From the NCBI GenBank assembly GCA_030637895.1, contig DAOWFP010000074.1, positions 1 through 36,855 of the forward strand: 36,855 nt of DNA. The letters run 5' to 3'. A program made the position numbers and the translations under genes. This stretch comes from Bacteroidota bacterium. Lineage in GTDB: Bacteria > Bacteroidota > Bacteroidia > Bacteroidales > GCA-2748055. Position 1 is the stretch's first letter. The number at the start of each line of letters is the position of its first letter. Under the pieces are notes generated by a model. It was not told where the DNA came from and ran no database searches. It saw only the letters and a list, made by a program, of their open reading frames with translations. Positions 17,801 to 26,527 of this stretch are shown one piece after another.

Positions 17801-18513
17801 CAAAACTTATAGGTGTAATTGGCTCTTAACATGTAGATCATGGCTGGTTCTACTTCGTTTATTTCTCTGTTGAATCCAAGGGCAAAGCCAAAAACTCCAA
17901 ATTTTCCCGGCTCGTATTTGACGCCTCCCTGAATACGGAAATACTCGAATTCAGGGGTTTGATTGGGTGAGAACAGCTGGAAAATCTCCGCTGAAACATA
18001 GGGTTTGAACTTCTTAAAATCGTCATATCTGATCCGGATACGGTTCCGCACATACTTCTCATAATCCACCCCCTGATCAAGGAGATTAAAACCCTCCACC
18101 TCTTTCTGATACCTCAGTCGGTAGTGGATACTAATATAATCCAATTGCCCCTTGTACCTCAGATCAAGGTTGTAACGGGTCAGTGTTTCATAGGTGCCGT
18201 CAGATTTCCTATCCCTGGTATACCTGTATCCAGCCTCCAGTGCAAAATTTTTATTGATTCTGTACCGGACTCCGGCATCGGTAAAATAGTTATTAATTTC
18301 GCTGATATCCTTCTTGAATCTGATCTCCTCAGCAAGAGAAAAGGTCCAGTCCTTTCCCACTTTCTTTTCCAGAGCAACACCTGTCCAGAGTTGCAGGTCA
18401 CGCACCACCTTAGTTTCCTGACCGGCCAGTGGCAGGACGGAAAGCAGGATGATGGTTAATATCAGGAGTCTGACACCTGAGTTTTCATATTTCATTGCAG
18501 TGCTAATTTTCAT
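17800..18513 (-). CDS. DUF2490-like outer-membrane beta-barrel protein
   Basis: Signal peptide; LQLWTGVALEKKVGKDWTFSLAEEIRFKKDI...YFTDAGVRYRINKNFALEAGYRY; C-terminal Phe (ANYTYKF). Alternative start at 18495. Confidence 0.8.
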   Translation of the reverse strand: MKISTAMKYENSGVRLLILTIILLSVLPLAGQETKVVRDLQLWTGVALEKKVGKDWTFSLAEEIRFKKDISEINNYFTDAGVRYRINKNFALEAGYRYTRDRKSDGTYETLTRYNLDLRYKGQLDYISIHYRLRYQKEVEGFNLLDQGVDYEKYVRNRIRIRYDDFKKFKPYVSAEIFQLFSPNQTPEFEYFRIQGGVKYEPGKFGVFGFALGFNREINEVEPAMIYMLRANYTYKF

Positions 18514-20188
18514 AAAGGAGCAATTCGGGATATAGCGGATTTGGGATGCTAACCCTTACATTCTCAAAGGACATTTGTATGATATCAGCGGCCCAGTGTT
18601 CCCTGTTCATGTTCCAGACATCATACACATGGTTGTCCAGGCTTTCTGAGTTGGCAACATGGATGAAACCATGATGCGGGAAATCGTAACAGTCACCGTA
18701 CCTGATTCCAATTCCGTTCCCGATAAACCTGCACGATTCCACTTCCACCAGGTGGTTTGGACTGCTGTAGCCCAATTCAAGTCCCTGACCATTGTTGGTG
18801 AAGAGTGAATTGCTTATCTGGTGCAGTTTTATCACGGAATGGCCGCTGGAAAGGGCTGCTCCCTCGTGAAAGTTCGCTTCAAACCTGCAGTTGTTAATAC
18901 GCACTTCCCCACCTCCGCTGGCCCCGCTGTCCAATCCATCATCCTTGGCATACATAAAAACACAGTTGTTTATGGATGCATTGCATTCACTCAGGTAGAG
19001 TCCATCGTTGTCCTCATCCCTGTAATCGTAGCTATCATCTGGAAAATCAGTAAAGACACAGCGATTCATAACAAGTTCCGATTGGTTCATCTGCCCCCCG
19101 GTTTTGGCCCTCTGTACCAGACAATCACTCAGTTCAAGAGTACATGAAACAGGATAAAAAACCTGTCCGATATGATCGTTTATATAACAGTGGTCCAGCG
19201 CCAGTTCTCCGTTTTCGCTATAAAAGAGCGCTTGTCTTCCGGCATGACCATAGTTGTATCCATCACCGCTATGGTAACCGCTCCTGCTAAAGATGGTATA
19301 GCTTGCTTCCACACGGTTTCCTGCTGAGCTTCCAATAAAGCCGCCCCAATAGTTCTCCTCATCGCTGCAGGTGACTGTAAGTGGGGCGTCGGCTGATCCG
19401 TCCAGGATTAGCAGGCCATTATTGATGATATTGACTTCCGGGTCGATGGTAATAAAGGATCCGCTGCCTATACTTAAAGTGATGCCTTCCGGAATGCTTA
19501 ATTGCGAAGGGACATGTATATAACTTCCCGGGGGAATATATGTATCGCCTTCAAGTTCGCCGCTCAGCAACAGGGGAGGTGTCTCAATGGGGCTGATATT
19601 CACAAAAAAGTTCCTGTGATCGATTATCAGTGCTGTTTCACTATTGCTTCCCGGTATCTGAAGTGAACCCACGCCTCGCTTGATCCTGAACTTGAGGGAG
19701 CCAAATTCAGCATCCAGGTTGCTATCCGAATGGGTGAGTTCTTCACCAAGCAGAACAATCAGTGGAACAGCAACTCCCTGGGGAGCTGCAGCCGTATAAA
19801 TTAGTTTAACCGTCTGATCCCCGATTTCTCCGGCTACAGGCTCCAGCGGAGTCCAGGGTGGTAGTCCCCATTCTGTGTTTCCCCGTTCCGGATCCAGAAT
19901 TACCAAACGTATCACCTCCGGTGTGTTTTGACCAGAACGCTTCAGGTAGATCTCTAAATGGTAGTATCCTGCTGTTTTGAGTTCAAGCAGATTCAGGTTG
20001 TGGACTTCCGAACCATTCACCACAAGCCGATCCACCTTTTTTCCCTTATATGATAAACAATTCACAAGCATACCGCTGGTATAGTCCTTTTTGTCGCTTA
20101 GATCATCCAGGGATAGTCCCAGGGGACCTGTCTCACATGAAAAAAGGAAAACAAAAAGGGCTAATACGTTCAATCTCCAATCCCTCAT
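18503..20188 (-). CDS. Right-handed parallel beta-helix lipoprotein
   Basis: Lipobox LFSC; repeated helix rungs (LSECNASINNCVFMYAKDDGLDSGASGGGEVRINNCRFEAN); ATGA overlap with the upstream CotH gene. Confidence 0.8.
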   Translation of the reverse strand: MRDWRLNVLALFVFLFSCETGPLGLSLDDLSDKKDYTSGMLVNCLSYKGKKVDRLVVNGSEVHNLNLLELKTAGYYHLEIYLKRSGQNTPEVIRLVILDPERGNTEWGLPPWTPLEPVAGEIGDQTVKLIYTAAAPQGVAVPLIVLLGEELTHSDSNLDAEFGSLKFRIKRGVGSLQIPGSNSETALIIDHRNFFVNISPIETPPLLLSGELEGDTYIPPGSYIHVPSQLSIPEGITLSIGSGSFITIDPEVNIINNGLLILDGSADAPLTVTCSDEENYWGGFIGSSAGNRVEASYTIFSRSGYHSGDGYNYGHAGRQALFYSENGELALDHCYINDHIGQVFYPVSCTLELSDCLVQRAKTGGQMNQSELVMNRCVFTDFPDDSYDYRDEDNDGLYLSECNASINNCVFMYAKDDGLDSGASGGGEVRINNCRFEANFHEGAALSSGHSVIKLHQISNSLFTNNGQGLELGYSSPNHLVEVESCRFIGNGIGIRYGDCYDFPHHGFIHVANSESLDNHVYDVWNMNREHWAADIIQMSFENVRVSIPNPLYPELLLYEN

Positions 20189-21432
20189 GGTTGAATATCT
20201 TCAAGTTGTTCTTTCATGGCAGAAAGCCGCTCTTTAAGCATAGCCTTTTTTTCTGCCATGTTTTCTTCCCAGAGTTTGAAGCTCGTTTCATGCTGATCAA
20301 ACTGTGATTGAAAAATCACTTCCTTATTATAATAAAAGGGGGTCAGTTCATTTTTTACCTGCTCAAATATCTGATCAATATCTCCTGCGCTCATCTTTTC
20401 CAGCATGACCGCCACGCTGCTTTCATAGCGGCCATACATATAGGGATCCATAGCGATGGCATAGTCCAGGTCGTCTTCAATGGAAAAGATCAATTTGTTC
20501 CCAATCTCATTCAGAATATCCTGGTGGGAACCATAATAGCGATCTCCAAAGAGATGGCCTGATCCCCAGGTGAGGCCCACTTCATGAGGATAGCTCCGGA
20601 AGAGGTCATCGTAATCCCAGGGAATGATGCTGAACCTGATCTGATCCTGCTGGACCAGGGCATAGAAAAAGACCTCATCTGTATAATCGCCATTTTGCAG
20701 AAGGTAATCAATAGCCATCTTCCTGAAATATTGGTCCATATCCATTCTTAGATTCAGTGCATTGTACAGTTCTTCTCCCTGGAGAAGGGGTAGCTTACTG
20801 TATATCTCCCTGAATCTTGTTTCATAATTTTCTCTTGGAATGGAATGGTAGGAGGGTTCATATTCAGCATCTGCAATGCTGTTGTAGTATCCCCGGCGAA
20901 GAATATATTCTGAACCATGCTCCTTGTAGTATTTTTCAGGATCTTCAACCAGCAGATAGACTCCCTGGCTGATTCCATTGATTTTCAATTCCACATACCT
21001 GTAAAACAGTGGCATGATCTCCTGCTTCTCCAGGATTCCATATCCTATCCTGTTCTCTATGTAGGTATAATCCATGGCCATGGCAATCAACTTGAATCTA
21101 CTGAGCTTTTTTATCTCGGATCCGTTTATTGCGGTCAGAGCCACAGCCTGGTTTAAGTTCACCATATAACTTTTCCGCTGAAACCGCAGGGCACTTTTAC
21201 CTCGGGTTCTGATTTCCTTCAGGTCCAGTGGCCAGTTATCCAATGAAAATGTCATTTGCGGCTCATAAATGGTGTAGCTTGTATCCCTGCTGTCATAGAT
21301 GAATTCCTGCATCTCCGGACTGACCGACAGCTCAAACACAGCACCACTGTATAGGGGTACTTCCACCTCTTTATAGCATGAGCTAATCCAAATAAGAAAT
21401 ATAGCTGGTATAATGAATCTGAAATATCTCAA
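20185..21432 (-). CDS. CotH-family (atypical protein kinase-like) lipoprotein
   Basis: Lipobox WISSC; TRGKSALRFQRKSYMVNL, YVELKINGISQGVYLLVEDPEKYY, NGDYTDEVFFY and IPWDYDDLF. Confidence 0.85.
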   Translation of the reverse strand: MRYFRFIIPAIFLIWISSCYKEVEVPLYSGAVFELSVSPEMQEFIYDSRDTSYTIYEPQMTFSLDNWPLDLKEIRTRGKSALRFQRKSYMVNLNQAVALTAINGSEIKKLSRFKLIAMAMDYTYIENRIGYGILEKQEIMPLFYRYVELKINGISQGVYLLVEDPEKYYKEHGSEYILRRGYYNSIADAEYEPSYHSIPRENYETRFREIYSKLPLLQGEELYNALNLRMDMDQYFRKMAIDYLLQNGDYTDEVFFYALVQQDQIRFSIIPWDYDDLFRSYPHEVGLTWGSGHLFGDRYYGSHQDILNEIGNKLIFSIEDDLDYAIAMDPYMYGRYESSVAVMLEKMSAGDIDQIFEQVKNELTPFYYNKEVIFQSQFDQHETSFKLWEENMAEKKAMLKERLSAMKEQLEDIQP

Positions 21433-21540
21433 TTTTCCTCTTTGAATTTATGACAGCAAAGAAAGTAAAAATGGTGCATATGGAACTGTTCTATTAGCGG
21501 ATATGACTATATTCGTAACTCTCATTTATAACAAATATTG

Positions 21541-23131
21541 CATGAAATATCGTTCACTTTTCTCAGTTTCATTCTTAATGTTTTCCGTGCTACTCTCGGC
21601 TCAGCGAGCAGATTGGGTTGCAGGGTATGCAGACGGATGCACCTCCATCACCGTAGGAAAAGCAGCAACCATCGATGGATCGGTAATTACTTCACATACC
21701 GACGACAGTCACCGTACCCGCTCATGGATGGATGTTGTTCCGGCACGTACGCACGAAAGCAATGCTACGAGCACCATGTATAAAAGGGTAGCCTCTGATT
21801 CATTTGCCATGCCCACATACAGTCACCTCCCCATTGGGGAAATTCCTCAGGTAGAAGAGACCTACCAATTTCTCAATACAGCCTATCCATCCATGAACCA
21901 GTATCAGCTGGGTATTGGAGAATCCACATTTGGAGGGAGGGAGGAGCTACAATCAGATGCCGGTCTGATCGACTGTCAGCGGCTCTGCCGCCTTATGCTT
22001 GAACGTTGTAAAACAGCCCGGGAAGCCATCGAACTGGCCGGAGAGCTGACGGGCAAATATGGCTGGAACGATTATGGTGAGGTGCTGACCATTGCAGATA
22101 AGAAAGAGGTCTGGCACCTGGAAATTCTGGGTCCCGGAAAAGGAAAGACCGGTTCCGTATGGGTGGCCCAGCGAGTCCCTGACGATCATGTTGCAGTGAA
22201 TGCGAATGCCAGTACCATCAAGGAGATTAACCTGGAGGACCGGGACCACTTTATGGCCAGTGAGAATATATATAGTTTGGCTGAAGAAGCAGGCTGGTGG
22301 ACCAAAGGGGAACCCTTTCTCTTCTGTTATGCTTATGCCCCCAACAGCCGAACCTCCCTGGCAGCCAGGAGAAGAGAATGGCGGGTTTTTGATCTGCTGG
22401 CTCCTTCACTGAAACTGGATCCAAATGCTGAGAACCACCCTTTTTCTGTGAAACCAGACAACCTGGTCTCACTGGCAGATCTTCGCATGATTTTCTCGGA
22501 CTATTACGAGGGTACTCCCTTCGATATGACCAAAGATTTGCTGGTAAGTGATGAGCAGGGAAAGAGCATGATTTCTCCATTGGCCAATCCACACCTTCCC
22601 TACGATATGAATAAACTTCTCCGCATTAATGGGGGATGGGGATGGCGTGGTGAAAGAACCATCGCCCGATGGTACACCATGTATGCCACAATTATACAGT
22701 GCAGGGATTGGCTGCCAGATGAAATAGGGGGCGTGGTCTGGCTGGCCCAGGATAATGTGGCCACTTCCATTTATGTACCGGTCTACTGTTCGGGCACTGA
22801 TCTGCCCTCATCTTATAAAACTCCTGGGCGTCCCAATGGATATACCCATGAGTCAGCCTGGTGGGCTTTTAACAGACTGGGGACGCTTACAGCCCAACGC
22901 TGGGGCGATATGCGTTACGATGTGAACAAGGTTTGGGACAGCTGGCAGGAAGAACTCTTCCTCGGACAGGCTGAATTTGAAGAGCAGGCCCTTGATCTTT
23001 ATAAAAGGGGCAAGAAAGAGGAGCTTGTCTCTTACCTGACAGGGCATACCCTGGAGTGGGGCGACAAAGTGGTAGACCAAGCGTGGAAGCTGGGAGATAT
23101 GCTTTGGACCAGGTATGATGAAAAATTTTAA
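21541..23131 (+). CDS. C69-family (Ntn) dipeptidase, secreted
   Basis: Signal peptide then GCTSITVGKAATIDGSVITSHTDD with the Ntn nucleophile Cys; start MKYRSLFS. Confidence 0.88.
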
Positions 23132-23134
23132 ACT

Positions 23135-24172
23135 ATGAGCACTTCCCCAAATCGTCGTGGATTTGCAAGCGACAACAATGCAGGTGTACACCCCAATATC
23201 CTGAGGGCATTAGCAGAGGTAAATGATGGCCATGTGATCGCCTACGGTGACGATCCCTATACGGAAAAGGCAAATACTAAACTCAGGGAGATCTTTGGAC
23301 AGGAGGTTGAACCATTTTTTGTATTTATCGGCACAGCAGCCAATGTATTGGGTCTCTCAACCATTACCCAGCCATATCATGCCGTCATCTGTCCCGAAAC
23401 AGCTCATATCAATGTGGATGAGTGTGGTGCTCCGGAAAAGTTCACGGGCTGTAAATTACTGAGCTGCAGCACACCCGACGGGAAGTTGACTGTTGATATG
23501 ATCGCTACTCATATGCATGGGATCGGTTTTGAACATCATGTACAACCCAGGGTGGTATCCATTACCCAGGCAACAGAACTGGGTACTGTATATACAATCG
23601 ATGAGATCAGGGAGATTGCCAGCTACACACACAAGCATGGCATGCTGCTCCATATGGATGGAGCCAGGATCAGTAATGCTGCTGTTTCACTTGGGTGTGG
23701 ATTTTATGAGATGACCGGTGGGGCAGGAGTGGATGTGCTTTCCTTCGGGGGGACCAAAAATGGGATGATCTATGGTGAAGCGATTATTTTTTTCAACCAG
23801 GCCCTCTGTGAAGATTTCAAATACAGACGGAAGCAGGGGATGCAGCTGGCCTCAAAAATGAGATACATTGCTGCCCAATTCAGTGCCTTCCTGGAAAATG
23901 ATCTCTGGAAAAACAACGCCAGTAATGCAAACAGGATGGCACAGAAACTATATGAAGCTGTGAAGGATATTCCTGGCGTAGAAGTGACCCGCCTGGTGGA
24001 GTCCAATGCGGTTTTCGCAAAGGTTCCTCCGCACATTGTACCAACATTACAGGAGGAATTCTTCTTCTATGTATGGGATGAGGAGAGTTCGGAGGTAAGA
24101 TGGATGTGCTCCTTTGATACAAGTGAAGAGGATATAGAATCTTTCGCTTCCCTGCTCAGGTCCCTGCTTTAA
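23135..24172 (+). CDS. ltaE: Low-specificity threonine aldolase / beta-eliminating lyase (PLP)
   Basis: FASDNNAGVHPNILRAL, HMDGARISNAA, PLP Lys motif SFGGTKNG. Confidence 0.88.
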   Translation: MSTSPNRRGFASDNNAGVHPNILRALAEVNDGHVIAYGDDPYTEKANTKLREIFGQEVEPFFVFIGTAANVLGLSTITQPYHAVICPETAHINVDECGAPEKFTGCKLLSCSTPDGKLTVDMIATHMHGIGFEHHVQPRVVSITQATELGTVYTIDEIREIASYTHKHGMLLHMDGARISNAAVSLGCGFYEMTGGAGVDVLSFGGTKNGMIYGEAIIFFNQALCEDFKYRRKQGMQLASKMRYIAAQFSAFLENDLWKNNASNANRMAQKLYEAVKDIPGVEVTRLVESNAVFAKVPPHIVPTLQEEFFFYVWDEESSEVRWMCSFDTSEEDIESFASLLRSLL

Positions 24173-24179
24173 TCAGGGA
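24161..24179. terminator. Hairpin candidate spanning the abutting ltaE and queA stops
   Basis: TCCCTG-CTTTAAT-CAGGGA perfect 6-bp stem; loop and stem contain both stop codons. Confidence 0.4.
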
Positions 24180-25387
24180 ATCAGAAGAGAACTGTCCCCG
24201 TAACTCAGGAAGCGGAATCCCTCCCCGAGCGCATAGTCATAGACTTTTTTCCAGTCTTCTCCTATCCACGCTGCAATCAAAAGCAGCAGGGTGCTTCCCG
24301 GCATATGGAAATTGGTAAGCAGACCACTGATGGTTCTGAAGCGATATCCCGGTACAATCATCAGCTGGGTGGAAAAGTGCAAATACTCCAGTTCGTGCTG
24401 TTCACAATATTCCAACAGGGCTTCGATACTCTCAGACAAAGGGATTTCCTGCGGTAAATTCTCATTGTCCCATTGCAGGATGGACAGTGTTGATGGGGCG
24501 GCCGGAGCCTGCTCCTTTATTTTTATACCCAGCCAGTAGAGCGATTCCAGACTGCGGGTACTTGTGGTGCCCACAGCAATCAATCCATCGCTTCTTTTCA
24601 ACCATTGCTCCAGAAAACTCCTGGTCACCACCACCAGTTCCGAATGCATGGAGTGGTCCCTGGCATTCTTCTCCTTTACAGGAACAAACGTGCCGGCACC
24701 CACATGGAGCGTTACATGGGCCAATGGGATTTTCTCCTGCTCCAGCTGCTGCATCATCTCACCTGTAAAGTGCAAACCTGCTGTGGGTGCAGCTACCGAG
24801 CCATTATTCAAACTGTATATGGTCTGGTAACGCTCCCTGTCGCTTTCCTCAGCTTTCCTGTTCAGATAGGGTGGGATCGGAGTGCTTCCCGACTGTTCAA
24901 TGATCTCTCCAAACGTCACTCCGCTTTGCTGCCAGCGAAACTCAACCTTGAATCCTTCACCGCTTCTTTCAATGAGATAGGCCTGCAACTTTAGCGCTGC
25001 ACCATTGATAGTGGTGTGCAAAGAGACCGGACCACTCTTCCATTTTTTTGCATTTCCAACCAGGCAAAGCCAGGTGGCTGTGGTTTCGGCCTGGAAGGAC
25101 AATTCATAGTCAGCAGGATTGATGGGCTCCAGGCAGAAAATCTCAATGCGTGCCCCTGTTTCTTTTTTAAAGTTGAGACGGGCCTGGATGACCCTGGTAT
25201 TGTTAAAGACCAACCATGCTCCTGAGGGCAAGTGTTCCGGCAAAGTGCTAAATCGGTCCTGTGAGATGTCCCCCTTCTCATAAAGCAATAATTTGGATGC
25301 TGATCTGTCGGCCAGAGGATACCTGGCAATGCTGGATTCGGGCAGCCTATACTTGAAGTTCTCAATATGGGTGCTTGGCTCAGGCAT
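24173..25387 (-). CDS. queA: S-adenosylmethionine:tRNA ribosyltransferase-isomerase
   Basis: YRLPESSIARYPLADRSASKLL, NNTRVIQARL, PTAGLHFT, HVGAGTFVPV, NFHMPGSTLLLL. Confidence 0.95.
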   Translation of the reverse strand: MPEPSTHIENFKYRLPESSIARYPLADRSASKLLLYEKGDISQDRFSTLPEHLPSGAWLVFNNTRVIQARLNFKKETGARIEIFCLEPINPADYELSFQAETTATWLCLVGNAKKWKSGPVSLHTTINGAALKLQAYLIERSGEGFKVEFRWQQSGVTFGEIIEQSGSTPIPPYLNRKAEESDRERYQTIYSLNNGSVAAPTAGLHFTGEMMQQLEQEKIPLAHVTLHVGAGTFVPVKEKNARDHSMHSELVVVTRSFLEQWLKRSDGLIAVGTTSTRSLESLYWLGIKIKEQAPAAPSTLSILQWDNENLPQEIPLSESIEALLEYCEQHELEYLHFSTQLMIVPGYRFRTISGLLTNFHMPGSTLLLLIAAWIGEDWKKVYDYALGEGFRFLSYGDSSLLIP

Positions 25388-25406
25388 GTTTTATGAATGA
25401 TGTCGG

Positions 25407-25414
25407 CAAAATTA
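25407..25414 (-). promoter_or_regulatory. -7 box TAATTTTG for queA
   Basis: TAnnTTTG on the minus strand, about 20 bp upstream of the queA ATG. Confidence 0.5.
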
Positions 25415-25416
25415 AC

Positions 25417-25424
25417 TAATTTTG
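25417..25424 (+). promoter_or_regulatory. -7 box TAATTTTG for rnpB
   Basis: TAnnTTTG 18 bp upstream of the first P1 base of RNase P RNA. Confidence 0.6.
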
Positions 25425-25442
25425 CATAGTTCTTTAAAATTT

Positions 25443-25770
25443 TGCAGTAGTTGATCCTGTCGCTGCAGGCTTCGGCCTGTGGAGGAAAGTCCGGGCAGCT
25501 AAGGGTACCGCACTGTTGAAAAACAGATGTCTGTGAGGGCATGGGTGCAAAGAAGAAAATAACCGCCTCCTCACGGAGGTAAGGGTGAGAAGGTGGGGTA
25601 AGAGCCTACCAGTGTGGCGGGTGATCGTTACAGCTGTTTGTCCTGCGGGCTGAAAGGCCATGTATACCGGCATTATAAAAGCTACCCGCTTCTGCCGGGG
25701 GGTAGGCCGCTTAGAAAAATGACAGGGATCCTTTAAACAGGATACAGAACCTGGCTTAACAACTACTGCA
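25443..25770 (+). ncRNA. rnpB: RNase P RNA (bacterial type A)
   Basis: 11-bp P1 pairing TGCAGTAGTTG(25443-25453)/CAACTACTGCA(25760-25770); GGAGGAAAGTCCGGGC; AAGGGTGAGAAGGTGGGGTAAGAGCCTACC; GGCCGCTTAGAAAAATGACAG; ACAGAACCTGGCTTA; T7 tract follows. Confidence 0.97.
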
Positions 25771-25775
25771 TTTTT

Positions 25776-26495
25776 TTATTCTACAGCAGGTTTCCCAAAA
25801 AGAGCGGAATCCAGTGCTTTATTGAATTCAATGGATTCGAAGGTAATAGTACTGAAAAGCTGTCCACTCATTTTCGATCCCATATAGTGAGCCACAGGTA
25901 CACCCTTTATGGTTTTATAGTCTTTCATCTCCATTTCAATCTCAGTATCCATCCCGTTAACTGACTGACGTGTAATAACTTTAGACAACAGGGAGCTTTC
26001 CTTGGAGATAAAGATGACCATCTCATCCCCTTCAGCTTTGGTAAGTTTAATCTTATATGCAGATCCGTCTTCGCTGGTTCCTAGCAATTCAAGATTATTT
26101 CCCATTTCCTTATAGTTCAAGAGAGGACTGTCCATATTGGCCTGATCGAGGACAACTTTAATTTCATTAATTCCCATTTCCTTGGGTTCGGTAACCCCCA
26201 TGGCCGGGGCATAGGTCCAGCCTGTGGTGCCATTGTAAGTTGTGACCATCTGAGATCCCATTAAGGCCATTTCCATCCTGAAATTGCTGGGTCTGGCATG
26301 ATACATGGTCATCTCTGTCTCCATTCCCATAGCAACTATGTTTAGCTTACCTTTCATTACGGTGGAGGTGATATTTGACATTTTATCCTGGGCCGAAGCT
26401 TTGAAATGATCGTTTAGTATTTTATCCAGGTCCTGTGCTGCCAGGGAGCTAAGTGCAAAAGCTGCAAGAACGAGAGAAATAGTAAGTCTGCGCAT
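25776..26495 (-). CDS. LolA-like outer-membrane lipoprotein-sorting family protein
   Basis: Signal peptide MRRLTISLVLAAFALSSLAAQDLDKILNDHFKA; MEMALMGSQMVTTYNGTTGWTYAP; lipocarrier-like fold pattern. Confidence 0.7.
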   Translation of the reverse strand: MRRLTISLVLAAFALSSLAAQDLDKILNDHFKASAQDKMSNITSTVMKGKLNIVAMGMETEMTMYHARPSNFRMEMALMGSQMVTTYNGTTGWTYAPAMGVTEPKEMGINEIKVVLDQANMDSPLLNYKEMGNNLELLGTSEDGSAYKIKLTKAEGDEMVIFISKESSLLSKVITRQSVNGMDTEIEMEMKDYKTIKGVPVAHYMGSKMSGQLFSTITFESIEFNKALDSALFGKPAVE

Positions 26496-26519
26496 GGTAA
26501 TAAAGTTTTAAGTTGAAAT

Positions 26520-26527
26520 CAAAATTA
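26520..26527 (-). promoter_or_regulatory. -7 box TAATTTTG using the kdsA stop codon
   Basis: TAnnTTTG on the minus strand; its TAA is the kdsA stop. Confidence 0.4.

Noticed and set aside
16265-21432. Spore coat (sporulation) locus based on CotH homology
   Set aside because: Context is Gram-negative Bacteroidota (kdsA, lipoproteins, beta-barrel, TAnnTTTG promoters) with no spore genes; CotH folds occur widely outside sporulation
21457-21464. TTTCTTTG (minus) as promoter of the CotH operon
   Set aside because: One mismatch to TAnnTTTG in AT-rich sequence; plausible but not supported enough
21538-23131. C69 peptidase plus threonine aldolase as a dedicated dipeptide catabolic unit
   Set aside because: The 3-bp gap suggests co-transcription, but both families are common and generic; no further evidence of a pathway
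24991-25542. Minus-strand ORFs across queA and RNase P RNA (also 25434..25673)
   Set aside because: Antisense to queA and to the highly conserved rnpB; no protein family signature
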